DNA of 55,151 nt. Source: Acidobacteriota bacterium. GTDB taxonomy: Bacteria > Acidobacteriota > Vicinamibacteria > Marinacidobacterales > Marinacidobacteraceae. Each line of letters begins with the position of its first letter. Within the stretch, counting starts at the first letter, position 1. The stretch covers positions 1 to 55,151 of the forward strand of contig JAJDVI010000068.1 of assembly GCA_022826195.1 (NCBI GenBank), given 5' to 3'. The notes below the pieces were generated by a model. The model ran no database searches. It saw nothing but the letters and a program-made list of their open reading frames with translations, and was not told where the DNA came from. The translations under genes and the position numbers were made by a program. Below, in pieces: positions 31,998 through 40,363 of this stretch.

Positions 31998-33644
31998 CTA
32001 CCGCCGGACGATGTGCGGGAGGAGCGTTTCCCGGTCGAGGTCGGCGCGCCGGGCGATTCTCGGGGTGATCGTCAGGATGATGTCCGACTCCGTCAGGTTG
32101 TCGGAGTTCTGGCCGAAGAGCCGCCCGATCACCGGGATGTCGGCGACTCCGGGCAGGCCGCTCAGGCTGCTGCGCTCCTCCTGGCGGATGAGGCCGGCGA
32201 TCATGCTGGTCTCGCCGTTCCTGAGGCGCAGGGTCGTCTCCACGTTCCGGTTGCCGAAGGTCGGGAGTCCCGAGTAGCCGGTGCCGGACACGTTGTCGAG
32301 CCGCACCTTGACCTCGAGGGTCACGCTGTCGTCGTGGTGGATCCGGGGAAGGACCTCGATGCTGACCCCGACGTTTTCGTACTCGAACGTGGTGGTGGGC
32401 TGCTGGGCCAGTCCTCCGGTCGCGATGGGGGCGAACGTGGTGACCGGGACCGGGACCCGCTCGCCGAAATCGGCGAGGGCGGACTTGCCGTCCGACGCGC
32501 GGAGCTGCGGGTTGGCGAGCACGTGGGTATCGGTGTCGGAGCGGACCAGGTTCAGGATGGCGCCCGGAAGGCCCGCGATCTGGAGATTCCCGCGCTCGTA
32601 GGGGTTTTGCAGCACGGTGTCCAGCCGGGGGGTGAGCGCCACCGAAATGCCCTGTCCCTCGGTCTGGGGGGACAGCAGGGGAATCCCGTACTGCTCGAGA
32701 TGGATGCGGTTCACCTCCATGAGCTCGACATCGACGATGACTTCGCCGGGACTCCGGTCGAGCGCCTCGATGATGCGCTGCGCCGAGCGGACCTGTTCCC
32801 AGGTGTCCACCATCGTGATCGAGTTCGTCCCCTCGTGGGTGGCGATCTGCCGGATCCCCAGCACGATGCGCAGGGCGTCCGAGGTCTGGACGAGGTCCGC
32901 CGAGGAGAGGTAGAAGGTCTGCGCGACCTGCCGCTCGTACTGGAGCCGCTTGTTCTGGGTGTCCGGCACGATGGTGATCAGGTGCGGCGACTCCACCCGG
33001 AAGAAGTGTCCGGTGGTCTCGGTCAGGCTCCGGATCGCGTCCTCGAAGGTGGAGTCCTCGGCCTCGATCGAGACCGTCTGATCCACGAAGTCCTCGTCGA
33101 AGGCGACGTTCACCCCGGCGATCTCCCCGAGGGTCAGGAGGACATAGCGGAGGCTCGCGTCCCGGAACACGAAGCTTGCGGGAGCCCGGGCGTCGTCCGG
33201 CACGTCAAGACCCAGCGGACGCGTCAGCGCCTCTTCCTTCAGCTCCGCGAGCGTCAGCGCTCTCGCGTCTTCGGCCTGCTCCTGGACCGCCGCCTGGATT
33301 ACCGCCAGCCGGTCCCGGTAGGACGTCTCTTCCGGCGCGAGAATGATCGCCGCCCGCAGGGCGTCTTCCGCCCCCGCGTAATCCTCGAGCGCGGCGAGGC
33401 GCTCCGCCTCCCGGGCGTGCTGCTCCGCCGCCCGCAGCTTGGCGCGGGTCAGCGAGAGCTGGGCCGCCGAGTCGGAGGGGTCTTCAGCCACTGCCCGGGC
33501 ATAGTGGACCACGGCGTCGTCGTAGCGGCCCATCCGTTCCGCCGTCTCGCCCGCCGTGAAGTGGCGGCTCGTGGCGCAGCCGGCGAGCCCGGCCGCGAGG
33601 AGGAGCAGGGGGATGCCTCGGAGGCCCCCTCCGGCGAACGTCAC
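31998..33644 (-). CDS. Lipoprotein secretin (GspD/PilQ superfamily) with N-terminal TPR
   Basis: A 548-residue outer-membrane channel protein. The N-terminus is a lipoprotein signal (IPLLLLAAGLAGC, acylated Cys about 23), followed by TPR-like helices (about 30-95), an STN/N-type domain (ASFVFRDASLRYVLLTLGEIAGVNVAFDEDF), a second N-domain (LSSADLVQTSDALRIVLG) and the secretin core with VIVDVELMEVN, NTYH-like VLANPQLRASDGKSA and GLPGVADIPVIGRLFG. Secretins form gated pores for type II secretion or type IV pili. No pilin or secretion ATPase genes are nearby. Start GTG 33644 overlaps the lolA stop (GTGA); the open frame continues upstream across lolA, but without homology. Confidence 0.9.
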   Translation of the reverse strand: MTFAGGGLRGIPLLLLAAGLAGCATSRHFTAGETAERMGRYDDAVVHYARAVAEDPSDSAAQLSLTRAKLRAAEQHAREAERLAALEDYAGAEDALRAAIILAPEETSYRDRLAVIQAAVQEQAEDARALTLAELKEEALTRPLGLDVPDDARAPASFVFRDASLRYVLLTLGEIAGVNVAFDEDFVDQTVSIEAEDSTFEDAIRSLTETTGHFFRVESPHLITIVPDTQNKRLQYERQVAQTFYLSSADLVQTSDALRIVLGIRQIATHEGTNSITMVDTWEQVRSAQRIIEALDRSPGEVIVDVELMEVNRIHLEQYGIPLLSPQTEGQGISVALTPRLDTVLQNPYERGNLQIAGLPGAILNLVRSDTDTHVLANPQLRASDGKSALADFGERVPVPVTTFAPIATGGLAQQPTTTFEYENVGVSIEVLPRIHHDDSVTLEVKVRLDNVSGTGYSGLPTFGNRNVETTLRLRNGETSMIAGLIRQEERSSLSGLPGVADIPVIGRLFGQNSDNLTESDIILTITPRIARRADLDRETLLPHIVRR

Positions 33645-34372
33645 GGGCGGATGTCCGATGCCGTCACCACGTCCGTCCCCGGCGGGATGGTGAAGGTGAA
33701 CAGCGAGTCGTCGGGCGAGGTTTCGAACCGGAAGTCGGTGAAACGGAACGTCGTCCGGTTCCCCTCCAGGTCTTCCGACTCGATCCCCTGGATCAGGCCG
33801 CTGTCGGCATCGACCGTGAGCGACAGCGCAGTGATCTCTGCGTTCGCCTGCCGCGGGACGAGCGCGACCGTGCGCAGGCCGGGACCCGGCGGCTCGCTCC
33901 CGAGCAGCGCGTCGAAGTGGTCGAGGATCGTGGCGTCCCCGGTCAGGAACTCGAGGGGGTTCAGCCCGCCGGTTTCCGTGTCGGCACCCTGGCCGTCGCG
34001 CCCGAACGAGCCCACCACGACCTGCTGGTCGGCGGGTACGTGGAACCAGGTGTTGTTCCCGTCGCTGACGAAGACCTTCGGCTCGGGCGCCTCGTAGTCC
34101 CAGCGCATCCGGGCCGGCCGCTTGACCGTCAACCGGCCCGTTTCCACCCGGTCGCGCCCGAAGATCCGCGGTGAGAACCGCTGCTCGAAGCGTGCCTCGA
34201 AGTGGGGCAGGGACTGGTGGTACGCCTCGACGCGTTCGATGAGCGCGACCGCTTCCGGGTCCGGCGCGGATCGCGGGGACGGCGTGGTTTCCGGTCCGGC
34301 CGTCGCTGATAGCGCCAGGCCGAACAGGACGACAAGAGCCGGGAGGATCCGCACACAGACGATTCGTCGCAT
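33641..34372 (-). CDS. lolA: Outer-membrane lipoprotein carrier LolA-like protein
   Basis: A 243-residue periplasmic protein. It has a signal peptide (LPALVVLFGLALSATAG) and a LolA-type half-barrel with HFEARFEQRFSPRIF, GRLTVKRPARMRWDYEAPEPKVFVSDG and the strand run FRFTDFRFETSPDDSLFTFTIPPG. LolA escorts lipoproteins through the periplasm. It is coupled by a GTGA overlap to a secretin that is itself a predicted lipoprotein, so a client relation is plausible. I start at ATG 34372, before the signal peptide, with GGGAGA about ten bases upstream. The frame upstream crosses the tRNA gene and cannot be coding. Confidence 0.88.
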   Translation of the reverse strand: MRRIVCVRILPALVVLFGLALSATAGPETTPSPRSAPDPEAVALIERVEAYHQSLPHFEARFEQRFSPRIFGRDRVETGRLTVKRPARMRWDYEAPEPKVFVSDGNNTWFHVPADQQVVVGSFGRDGQGADTETGGLNPLEFLTGDATILDHFDALLGSEPPGPGLRTVALVPRQANAEITALSLTVDADSGLIQGIESEDLEGNRTTFRFTDFRFETSPDDSLFTFTIPPGTDVVTASDIRP

Positions 34373-34390
34373 GTTGGACTGTTCTCCCAG

Positions 34391-34466
34391 TGGTGGACGG
34401 CACGGGGATCGAACCCGTGACCTCGGCATTGCGAACGCCGCGCTCTCCCAGCTGAGCTAGCCGCCC
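34391..34466 (-). tRNA. tRNA-Ala (anticodon CGC)
   Basis: A 76-base cloverleaf on the minus strand. The acceptor stem GGGCGGC pairs with GCCGTCC and includes a G3:U70 wobble, the alanine identity element. T8-A9, D-stem GCTC/GAGC, anticodon loop TTCGCAA with CGC at 34-36, a T-loop TTCGATC and an encoded CCA end are all visible. It reads GCG codons, abundant in this GC-rich DNA. It lies 18 bases upstream of lolA on the same strand. Confidence 0.96.
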
Positions 34467-34486
34467 CCGTGGCTGGATTTTGTTCA

Positions 34487-34492
34487 AGTATA
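34487..34492 (-). promoter_or_regulatory. Candidate -10 box of the tRNA-Ala gene
   Basis: On the minus strand TATACT lies 20 bases before the tRNA 5' end, inside an AT-rich island that also contains the perfect inverted repeat TCAAG-TATAA-CTTGA. No convincing -35 box at 16-18 bases. Confidence 0.35.
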
Positions 34493-34501
34493 ACTTGACA
34501 C

Positions 34502-34530
34502 TGTTGGAGCGCCGGTCGGAGGTCGTCGGT
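34502..34530 (+). repeat. Degenerate copy of the dispersed repeat
   Basis: GCCGGTCGGAGGTCGTCGG followed by TCCAGCCGTACG keeps the general layout (arm, GGA, arm, TCCAGCC tail) but with broken pairing. It is the first of three copies between the tRNA and aroC. Confidence 0.4.
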
Positions 34531-34561
34531 CCAGCCGTACGCGTCGAGAGGGTCGATAGCA

Positions 34562-34740
34562 TTGCGACGTGCGCGGTGCGGAGCACTGCGGTGCCGGCTG
34601 AAGCCGGCGTTCCAAGCCGTACGTGTCACCTCCGCTCTTGAGTTCCACGCCGAGGCGGGAACCGCCATTTCCGGGTGGGGTTGCGACGTGCGCGGTGCGG
34701 AGCACCGCGGTGCCGGTCTGGAGACCGGCGTTCCAAGCCG
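34562..34740 (+). repeat. Two copies of the dispersed two-hairpin repeat
   Basis: The block TTGCGACGTGCGCGGTGC begins at 34562 and again at 34681 (period 119). Both carry GCGGTGC-GGA-GCAC(C/T)GC as first hairpin. The second hairpin differs: GCCGGCT-GA-AGCCGGC in the first copy and GCCGGTCT-GG-AGACCGGC in the second; both pair perfectly and both are followed by GTTCCAAGCCG. It lies between the tRNA-Ala gene and the end of aroC. Confidence 0.8.
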
Positions 34741-34745
34741 GCGCG

Positions 34746-35846
34746 CTATCCGGACGGCTGCTGCTCCGTGCTGATCGACGCCTGTCGGAGGGCGTGGTCG
34801 GCGAGCACCAGGCAGGCCATGGCCTCCACGATGGGGACCGCGCGGGGGAGGACGCAGGGGTCGTGGCGTCCCCTGGCTTCCAGGGTGATCTCCTTCCCCT
34901 CGGAGTCTACGGTCCGTTGCGCCTTCCCGATGGTCGAGGTCGGCTTGAACGCCACCCGGAAGACGATCGGCATCCCGGTCGAGATGCCGCCCAGCACGCC
35001 GCCCGCGCGGTTCGTCTCGGTCGCCGGCCGCCCGTCCTTCATCACGAAGCGGTCGTTGTGCTCGCTCCCGAAGAGGCGGGTGCCGGCGAACCCGGAGCCG
35101 ATCTCGAAACCCTTGCTGGCGTTGATCGCCAGCATCGCCTTCGCGAGGTCGCTCTCCAGCTTGTCGAAGACCGGCTCCCCGAGCCCGGGGGGGACGCCGC
35201 GCACGGAACATTCGACGACCCCGCCGAGGGAGTCCCGGGCGTCCCGCGTCCGCTCGATCAGCTCCACCATGCGGGCGGCCGCTTCGGGGTCCGGACAGCG
35301 GACCGGCGTTTTCTCCACGTCGGCGCGGGTCACAGTGTCCGGATCGACGTCGGCCTCGACGTCCTTGGTCCGCTTGACGTACGCGGTGCACTCGACCCCG
35401 AAGCGCTCCTCGAGGAACCGCCGGGCGACCGCGCCCGCGGCGACGTGGCCCACCGTGACGCGGGCCGAGGAACGGCCTCCGCCGCTCGGGTCCCGGATCC
35501 CGTACTTCGCCTCGAAGGTGTAGTCGGCGTGGGAGGGCCGGTAGACGGTCTTGAGCGCCTCGTAGTCGGCGGGCCGGGCGTCCTTGTTGTGGACCACCAT
35601 CCCGATGGGGTGGCCGGTCGTCCGGCCGGCGATCACCCCCGACTGGATGGCCACCCGGTCCGCTTCCCGCCGCGGGGTGGTGAGCCCGCTCTGGCCGGGC
35701 CGGCGGCGGTCGAGCTCCGCCTGCACGTTGTCTTCGCTCAGCGGGATCCGCGGCGGACAGCCGTCCACGACCACCCCGATGGCCGGGCCGTGCGACTCGC
35801 CCCAGGTCGTGACCCGAAAGGCCTGGCCGATCGAGCTACCGGGCAT
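34746..35846 (-). CDS. aroC: Chorismate synthase
   Basis: A 366-residue flavin-dependent enzyme. Visible signatures are [75 protein letters not shown] and [17 protein letters not shown]. It converts EPSP to chorismate, the last prechorismate step. It is the most promoter-distal gene of the minus-strand trp/aro operon; its ATG overlaps the end of the upstream fusion gene by 11 bases. Length is normal. Confidence 0.97.
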   Translation of the reverse strand: MPGSSIGQAFRVTTWGESHGPAIGVVVDGCPPRIPLSEDNVQAELDRRRPGQSGLTTPRREADRVAIQSGVIAGRTTGHPIGMVVHNKDARPADYEALKTVYRPSHADYTFEAKYGIRDPSGGGRSSARVTVGHVAAGAVARRFLEERFGVECTAYVKRTKDVEADVDPDTVTRADVEKTPVRCPDPEAAARMVELIERTRDARDSLGGVVECSVRGVPPGLGEPVFDKLESDLAKAMLAINASKGFEIGSGFAGTRLFGSEHNDRFVMKDGRPATETNRAGGVLGGISTGMPIVFRVAFKPTSTIGKAQRTVDSEGKEITLEARGRHDPCVLPRAVPIVEAMACLVLADHALRQASISTEQQPSG

Positions 35847-37929
35847 CGCGCGCCTTCCGGGCGGCGTCCGCCATGGCCTGCACCGGGGCCGGGCGGCCGG
35901 TCCAGCGTTCGAAGGCGGCGGCGGCCTGCAGGATGAGCATCCGGAGTCCCGGGACGGTCCGTTTTCCCATCCCGGCCGCCTTCCCGAGGAGCGGGGTGCG
36001 GTCGGGGTGGAACACCAGGTCGAAGATCACCTCGTGGGCGGCGATCGCGGCGTCCGGGGCGGGACAGCCGTCGTGGTCGGGCGCCATCCCGGCCGGGGTG
36101 GTGTTGATCAGGATGTCACCCTCGCTGCGTTCCAGCGCGGCGAGCGGGGCATGCGCCACGCCCATTTCGTCGGCGAGCGCGGCCGCCTTCCGGTCGTTCC
36201 GGGAGACCACCACCGCTTCCGCGCGGTTCCGGGTCAGACCATAGAGGACGGCCCGCGCGGAGCCGCCGGCTCCAAGCACCGTGGCGCGCCGGCCGGGCAG
36301 CGACACCGCTTCCTCGAGCGAGTGGATGGCGCCCGTCCAGTCCGTATTGGCGCCCCCGAATCCTCCGTTCATCGGGATGATGGTATTCACCGCGCCGATG
36401 CGGCGCGCGTCGTCGTCGAGGGAATCGAGGTGCGGAAGGACGGCGCGCTTGTGCGGGATCGTCACGTTCAGCCCGCCCACCCCGCTGAGGCGTGCGGCCA
36501 GGAGGAAGTCCGCAAGTTCCGCCGCGGGAACGTCGAACGCGAGGTAGGCGGCTTCGATCCCCAGCCGCCGAAAGGCCGCCTCGTGCATCGGCGGACTGAG
36601 GCTCTGCCCGATCGGGCTGCCCACCACCCCGTAAACCGGCACCGGCGCGTGGAGCCTTCTCCCCCAGCGGCGATGCCGGGACCGGACGTCCCCGGCCGTG
36701 AGTTGCCCGGCGGCGACCGCCGGAAGGCCTTCGGGCGGCGCGTAGGTGGAGAGCGCGGCGCCGGCCGAACCGGCGATCACCCGCAGCGCTCGTCCCGCGT
36801 CCCCCATCGCGATCCCGATGGTGGGAGTCTTCCCGGACGCCTGGGCCCGAATCAGGGAATGGACCCGCTCCACGTCGGACCGTCCGGCGGTCCGCACCGC
36901 GACCTTGGTGAGCGCCGGACGCATGGACGCCATCCGGCTGGGAAGGGTCTCGAGGCCGGCGGGAACGCCGCTCAGGTCGTGGACCGAAGCCACGAGTTGC
37001 ACGGCCGGGGCAGCGGCGCGGATCCGGCGCGCGTGCGCTCCTCCGCTCGCCAGGTCCGCCTCGAACTCGAGGTCGCACCAGGCCGCGCCCAGCCGTCCGG
37101 CTTCGGCGAGCAGCCCGATCCGGTCCTCTTCGCTTCCCGAGAACCTGCCTCCTTCGTCCTGCCGGCGCACGGTAGCGATCAGCCGCGCGAGGACCGGCTG
37201 GGGCAGGTCGCCGAGAATCGTGCACAGGTCCGCGGGCGCCGCGGCCTCGAGCGTGTCGAGCCGCAGTTCGATCAGATCGAGCGGCCCGGACCCGGCGGTG
37301 GCCGCGTCGAGGCCGGCGCGCACCGCCGCTACCGTCGCGCCGCTGACCGTGAGCGCCAGCCGCGGTCCGAAATGGGCCCGAAGCAGGGTCTCGAAAGCCT
37401 CCTCCTCGGCGGTCCCGTCGGAAGCGGTGCTCCACACGTCGGACTCCGCGGCTTCCCGGTAGAGGGGCGTCCGGCGCTCCAGCATCAGGGCCGCCTCCTC
37501 GGCGGGCGGGACTCCGGTCAGGGTTGGCCGCGAGTCCCGGTGCTTTGGCCTCGACAGCCGCTCGCGCAGCACCGCCGCCGGAGCGCGGATCCAGTAGACG
37601 GTCCCGAGTTGCCGCAGGCGGGGGATGCTGCCGGGGTTCTCGACGATGCCCCCCCCGCAGTCCACGATCAGCCGCTCGCCGCTCATGCCAGCGAGGACCC
37701 CGCGTTCCTCCTCCCGAAACCGCTCCCAGCCGAAGCGCTCCACGAACGCCGGGATGGGTCCGACGCGCGCCTCCAGCAGTTCGTCGGTGCTGATCCGCGT
37801 CCAGCCGACCGCTTCGGCCAGCTTCCGGGACGCCCGGCTCTTTCCCGATGCTCGGGAGCCGACGAGAACGACGTTCGGGAGGTCGGGGCCTCCGCCCGAC
37901 GGGGCGTCCGGGCCTGCCGGCCGGGTCAC
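35836..37929 (-). CDS. aroKDE: Trifunctional shikimate kinase / type I dehydroquinase / shikimate dehydrogenase fusion
   Basis: A 697-residue three-domain protein. Shikimate kinase (about 18-185) has the P-loop GSRASGKS (24-31), STDEL, CGGGI (91-95) and a RPTLTG lid. Type I dehydroquinase (about 190-415) has [14 protein letters not shown] (catalytic H317), LTKVAVR (Schiff-base K342) and the S/Q pair near 395-409. Shikimate dehydrogenase (about 430-690) has [17 protein letters not shown] (K494), GGANTDW (N528, D530) and NADP loop GAGGSA (553-558). All catalytic residues look intact, so it should perform three non-consecutive-to-consecutive steps of the shikimate pathway. Domain order equals the C-terminal three domains of fungal AROM. 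GTG start overlaps the aroA stop (GTGA). Confidence 0.95.
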   Translation of the reverse strand: MTRPAGPDAPSGGGPDLPNVVLVGSRASGKSRASRKLAEAVGWTRISTDELLEARVGPIPAFVERFGWERFREEERGVLAGMSGERLIVDCGGGIVENPGSIPRLRQLGTVYWIRAPAAVLRERLSRPKHRDSRPTLTGVPPAEEAALMLERRTPLYREAAESDVWSTASDGTAEEEAFETLLRAHFGPRLALTVSGATVAAVRAGLDAATAGSGPLDLIELRLDTLEAAAPADLCTILGDLPQPVLARLIATVRRQDEGGRFSGSEEDRIGLLAEAGRLGAAWCDLEFEADLASGGAHARRIRAAAPAVQLVASVHDLSGVPAGLETLPSRMASMRPALTKVAVRTAGRSDVERVHSLIRAQASGKTPTIGIAMGDAGRALRVIAGSAGAALSTYAPPEGLPAVAAGQLTAGDVRSRHRRWGRRLHAPVPVYGVVGSPIGQSLSPPMHEAAFRRLGIEAAYLAFDVPAAELADFLLAARLSGVGGLNVTIPHKRAVLPHLDSLDDDARRIGAVNTIIPMNGGFGGANTDWTGAIHSLEEAVSLPGRRATVLGAGGSARAVLYGLTRNRAEAVVVSRNDRKAAALADEMGVAHAPLAALERSEGDILINTTPAGMAPDHDGCPAPDAAIAAHEVIFDLVFHPDRTPLLGKAAGMGKRTVPGLRMLILQAAAAFERWTGRPAPVQAMADAARKARDAR

Positions 37930-39257
37930 GGGCCGGCCTCCTCCCCGGACACCCGCACGCCGAGCTCCGCCAGGGCGCGCCAGTAGTCCGGGAACGACTT
38001 GGCCACCACCTGGGGACTGCCAACCCGCACTCCCGGAACGCGGAGTCCCGTGAGCGCCAGCGCCATCGCGATCCGGTGGTCGCCGTGCGCGTCGAGGAGC
38101 GCCGCGCGAAGGGTCGCGGCGCTCTCCGCCGGTTCGATGGCGAGCCCGTCATCCATCGGAACCACATGGGCGCCGAGCCGGCCCAGCCCATCGGCGAGAG
38201 CCGTGATCCGGTCGCTCTCCTTGTGCCGCAGGTGAGAGATCCCGCGAATGATCGTGGGCCCCTGCGCGAAGGGCGCGATCGCCGCGAGCGTCGGGACGGC
38301 GTCGGGCATCGAACGCATGTCCACCGAGACCCCGCGGAGGCGGGAAGCGCCCGTGACCGTCACCCGCACCCCTTCCTCCGACGGGGCCTCGGAGACTTCG
38401 CAGCCCATGCCGCGAAGGACCTCGGGGAAGCGGCGTTCTCCCTGCGGGGATTCCGGGTCGAGCCCGTCCACCGTGACGCGGCCTGGCGCCAGCGCGGCCG
38501 CCGCGAGGAAGTAGCCGGCCGACGTCCAGTCTCCCGAGATCCGGTGATCGCCCGGCCGGTAACGCGCGCCGGCAGCCACCTGGAACCGCCGCGGTCCGGG
38601 CCGCTCGACGTTGACCCCGCAGCGGGCCATCACGCTCACCGTCAGGTCGAGATAGGGAGCCGATACCGGATCGCCCTCCAGCTCGACCGAGACCGCGCCG
38701 GCGGCGCGGGGAGCGGCGAGAAGCAGACCACTCGCGAACTGGCTGCTCTCGGTTGCGGGAACCGAAGCGATGCCGCCGTCCAACCGGCCCGAGCGGACCG
38801 TGAGCGGCGCGAAACCCCCGGTGGTCTCGATGTCCGCGCCGAGCGCGCCCAGCGCCGCCACCAGGCCCGCGACCGGCCGCTCCCGGATCCGTCCGCTTCC
38901 GGTGATGGTGATGGATCCCGGCACGGTGGCCGCCGCTGCGGTGAGAAAGCGCAGCAGCGTCCCCGACTCGCCGACCGAGACCCGTACGGGAACGCCGGGA
39001 TCGAACGAGGATCCCGGGCTCGCCGCGACGGCAGTTCCTCGCACCTCGAGGCAGCCCCCGCGGCCGGCCGTGCTTCCGCCCAGCGCGTCCACCGCCGAGA
39101 TCGCCGCCCGGATGTCTTCCCCCTCCGGAAGTCCGCTGAGGCGGGTCGTCCCGTCGGTGAGGGCGGCGGCGATCAGGAACCGGTTCGCCTCGTACTTGCT
39201 GCCGGGAACCCGGACCGCGGCGTCGAGGGGCGCCGCCCCGGGGGCGACCTCGATCAA
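37926..39257 (-). CDS. aroA: EPSP synthase (3-phosphoshikimate 1-carboxyvinyltransferase)
   Basis: A 443-residue enzyme with VPGSKYEANRFLIAAAL, GESGTLLRFLTAA, the RIRERP motif, ATESSQFASGLLLAAP, SGDWTSAGYF, DAVPTLAAIAPF, LRHKESDRI and HGDHRIAMALALTG. Together these cover the two-domain EPSPS fold and its phosphoenolpyruvate and shikimate-3-phosphate sites. It starts at TTG, which overlaps the aroB stop as TTGA. Its stop overlaps the fusion gene's GTG. So translation of aroB, aroA and aroKDE is tightly linked. Confidence 0.96.
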   Translation of the reverse strand: MIEVAPGAAPLDAAVRVPGSKYEANRFLIAAALTDGTTRLSGLPEGEDIRAAISAVDALGGSTAGRGGCLEVRGTAVAASPGSSFDPGVPVRVSVGESGTLLRFLTAAAATVPGSITITGSGRIRERPVAGLVAALGALGADIETTGGFAPLTVRSGRLDGGIASVPATESSQFASGLLLAAPRAAGAVSVELEGDPVSAPYLDLTVSVMARCGVNVERPGPRRFQVAAGARYRPGDHRISGDWTSAGYFLAAAALAPGRVTVDGLDPESPQGERRFPEVLRGMGCEVSEAPSEEGVRVTVTGASRLRGVSVDMRSMPDAVPTLAAIAPFAQGPTIIRGISHLRHKESDRITALADGLGRLGAHVVPMDDGLAIEPAESAATLRAALLDAHGDHRIAMALALTGLRVPGVRVGSPQVVAKSFPDYWRALAELGVRVSGEEAGP

Positions 39258-40363
39258 AGCCCGATCGCGCCGAGCCCCGCGTCCACGACCTCCGCGGGCA
39301 GGGGAAAGGAATACGCCGGCCGTCCCTGCTCGTCCCGGTCCCGGACCCGGCCGATGTCTTCCAGCACCACGAAGCGCGGCTCGCCGCCGCGCGCCTTCTT
39401 GTCGCTCCTGAGCGCCGCCAGCACCGGCCCGCGTTCCACGCCGTCCGGCGCCCGGACCGGAAGCCCGAGGGAATCGATCAGGGAGTGCAGGCGATCCTCG
39501 GCCGCGGGCCGGAGGTATTCCGCGCGGAGCGCCATCCGGCTCTCCGCAATCATGCCGACCGCCACCGCGGCGCCGTGCGCGAAACGGTAGCCGCTCGCGT
39601 TCTCGAGGCCGTGTCCGATGGTGTGGCCGAAGTTGAGCACCTCCCGCTGCCCGCTTTCCCGTTCGTCGGCGGACACCACCGCGGCCTTGATGCGGACGGC
39701 GGCGGCGATGAGCCGGGTCAGGAGCCCCGGCTCGCGGGCCCGCAGGGCGCCGATCTCCGTCTCCATGCCCCGGAACAGTCCCGGGTCGCTCGTCGCGGCC
39801 ATCTTGAGCGCTTCGGCGACCCCGTTCAGGAACTCCGGCTCGGACAGGGTCTCCAGGAAGCGCGTGTCGGCGAAGACGGCGGCCGGCTGCCGGATCGCCC
39901 CGACGAGGTTCTTGCCGTGCGGCGTGTTGATCCCGGTCTTGCCTCCCACCGAGGCGTCCACCGCCGCGAGGAGCGTGGTGGGGACCGCCACGAACGGCAC
40001 TCCGCGGAGATACGTGGCGGCCACGAAACCCGCCAGATCGGTGACGACGCCGCCGCCGAACCCGACGAGCACCGTGTCGCGGCCCAGCCGGCGCAACAGC
40101 AGTTCGTCTTCCAGGCGCTCTTTCTCCGCGCGTGTCTTCGACGCCTCGCCGGAAGGCACTGCAAGGACGGGGGTCTCCCCGGGCAGCGCGGCCCGGAGCC
40201 GGTCCCCGTGATGCCGGAGCGCCTCGGCGTCGCCGATCGCCGCGATCCGGCAACCCGCGTGGTGTTCCTCGAGGAACGCCGGCAGGCCGTCCAGCGCGCC
40301 GTCTCCGACGGCGATCTCGTAGGAAACGTCCTGTCCCGGCGTCTCCACCGGAACCCGCTGCAT
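39254..40363 (-). CDS. aroB: 3-dehydroquinate synthase
   Basis: A 369-residue NAD- and metal-dependent enzyme. Motifs are GGGVVTDLAGFVAATYLRG, VPTTLLAAVDASVGGKTGIN, HGKNLVGAI, EPEFLNGVAEALK and FGHTIGHGLE, giving the zinc-binding Glu and two His. It converts DAHP to 3-dehydroquinate. The ATG overlaps the DAHP synthase stop (ATGA) and the stop overlaps the aroA TTG. Length is typical. Confidence 0.96.
   Translation of the reverse strand: MQRVPVETPGQDVSYEIAVGDGALDGLPAFLEEHHAGCRIAAIGDAEALRHHGDRLRAALPGETPVLAVPSGEASKTRAEKERLEDELLLRRLGRDTVLVGFGGGVVTDLAGFVAATYLRGVPFVAVPTTLLAAVDASVGGKTGINTPHGKNLVGAIRQPAAVFADTRFLETLSEPEFLNGVAEALKMAATSDPGLFRGMETEIGALRAREPGLLTRLIAAAVRIKAAVVSADERESGQREVLNFGHTIGHGLENASGYRFAHGAAVAVGMIAESRMALRAEYLRPAAEDRLHSLIDSLGLPVRAPDGVERGPVLAALRSDKKARGGEPRFVVLEDIGRVRDRDEQGRPAYSFPLPAEVVDAGLGAIGL

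Noticed and set aside
33645..34586. N-terminal extension of the secretin gene running through lolA and the tRNA
   Set aside because: The frame is open but crosses a conserved lolA gene and the tRNA-Ala cloverleaf; the lipoprotein signal begins at 33644.
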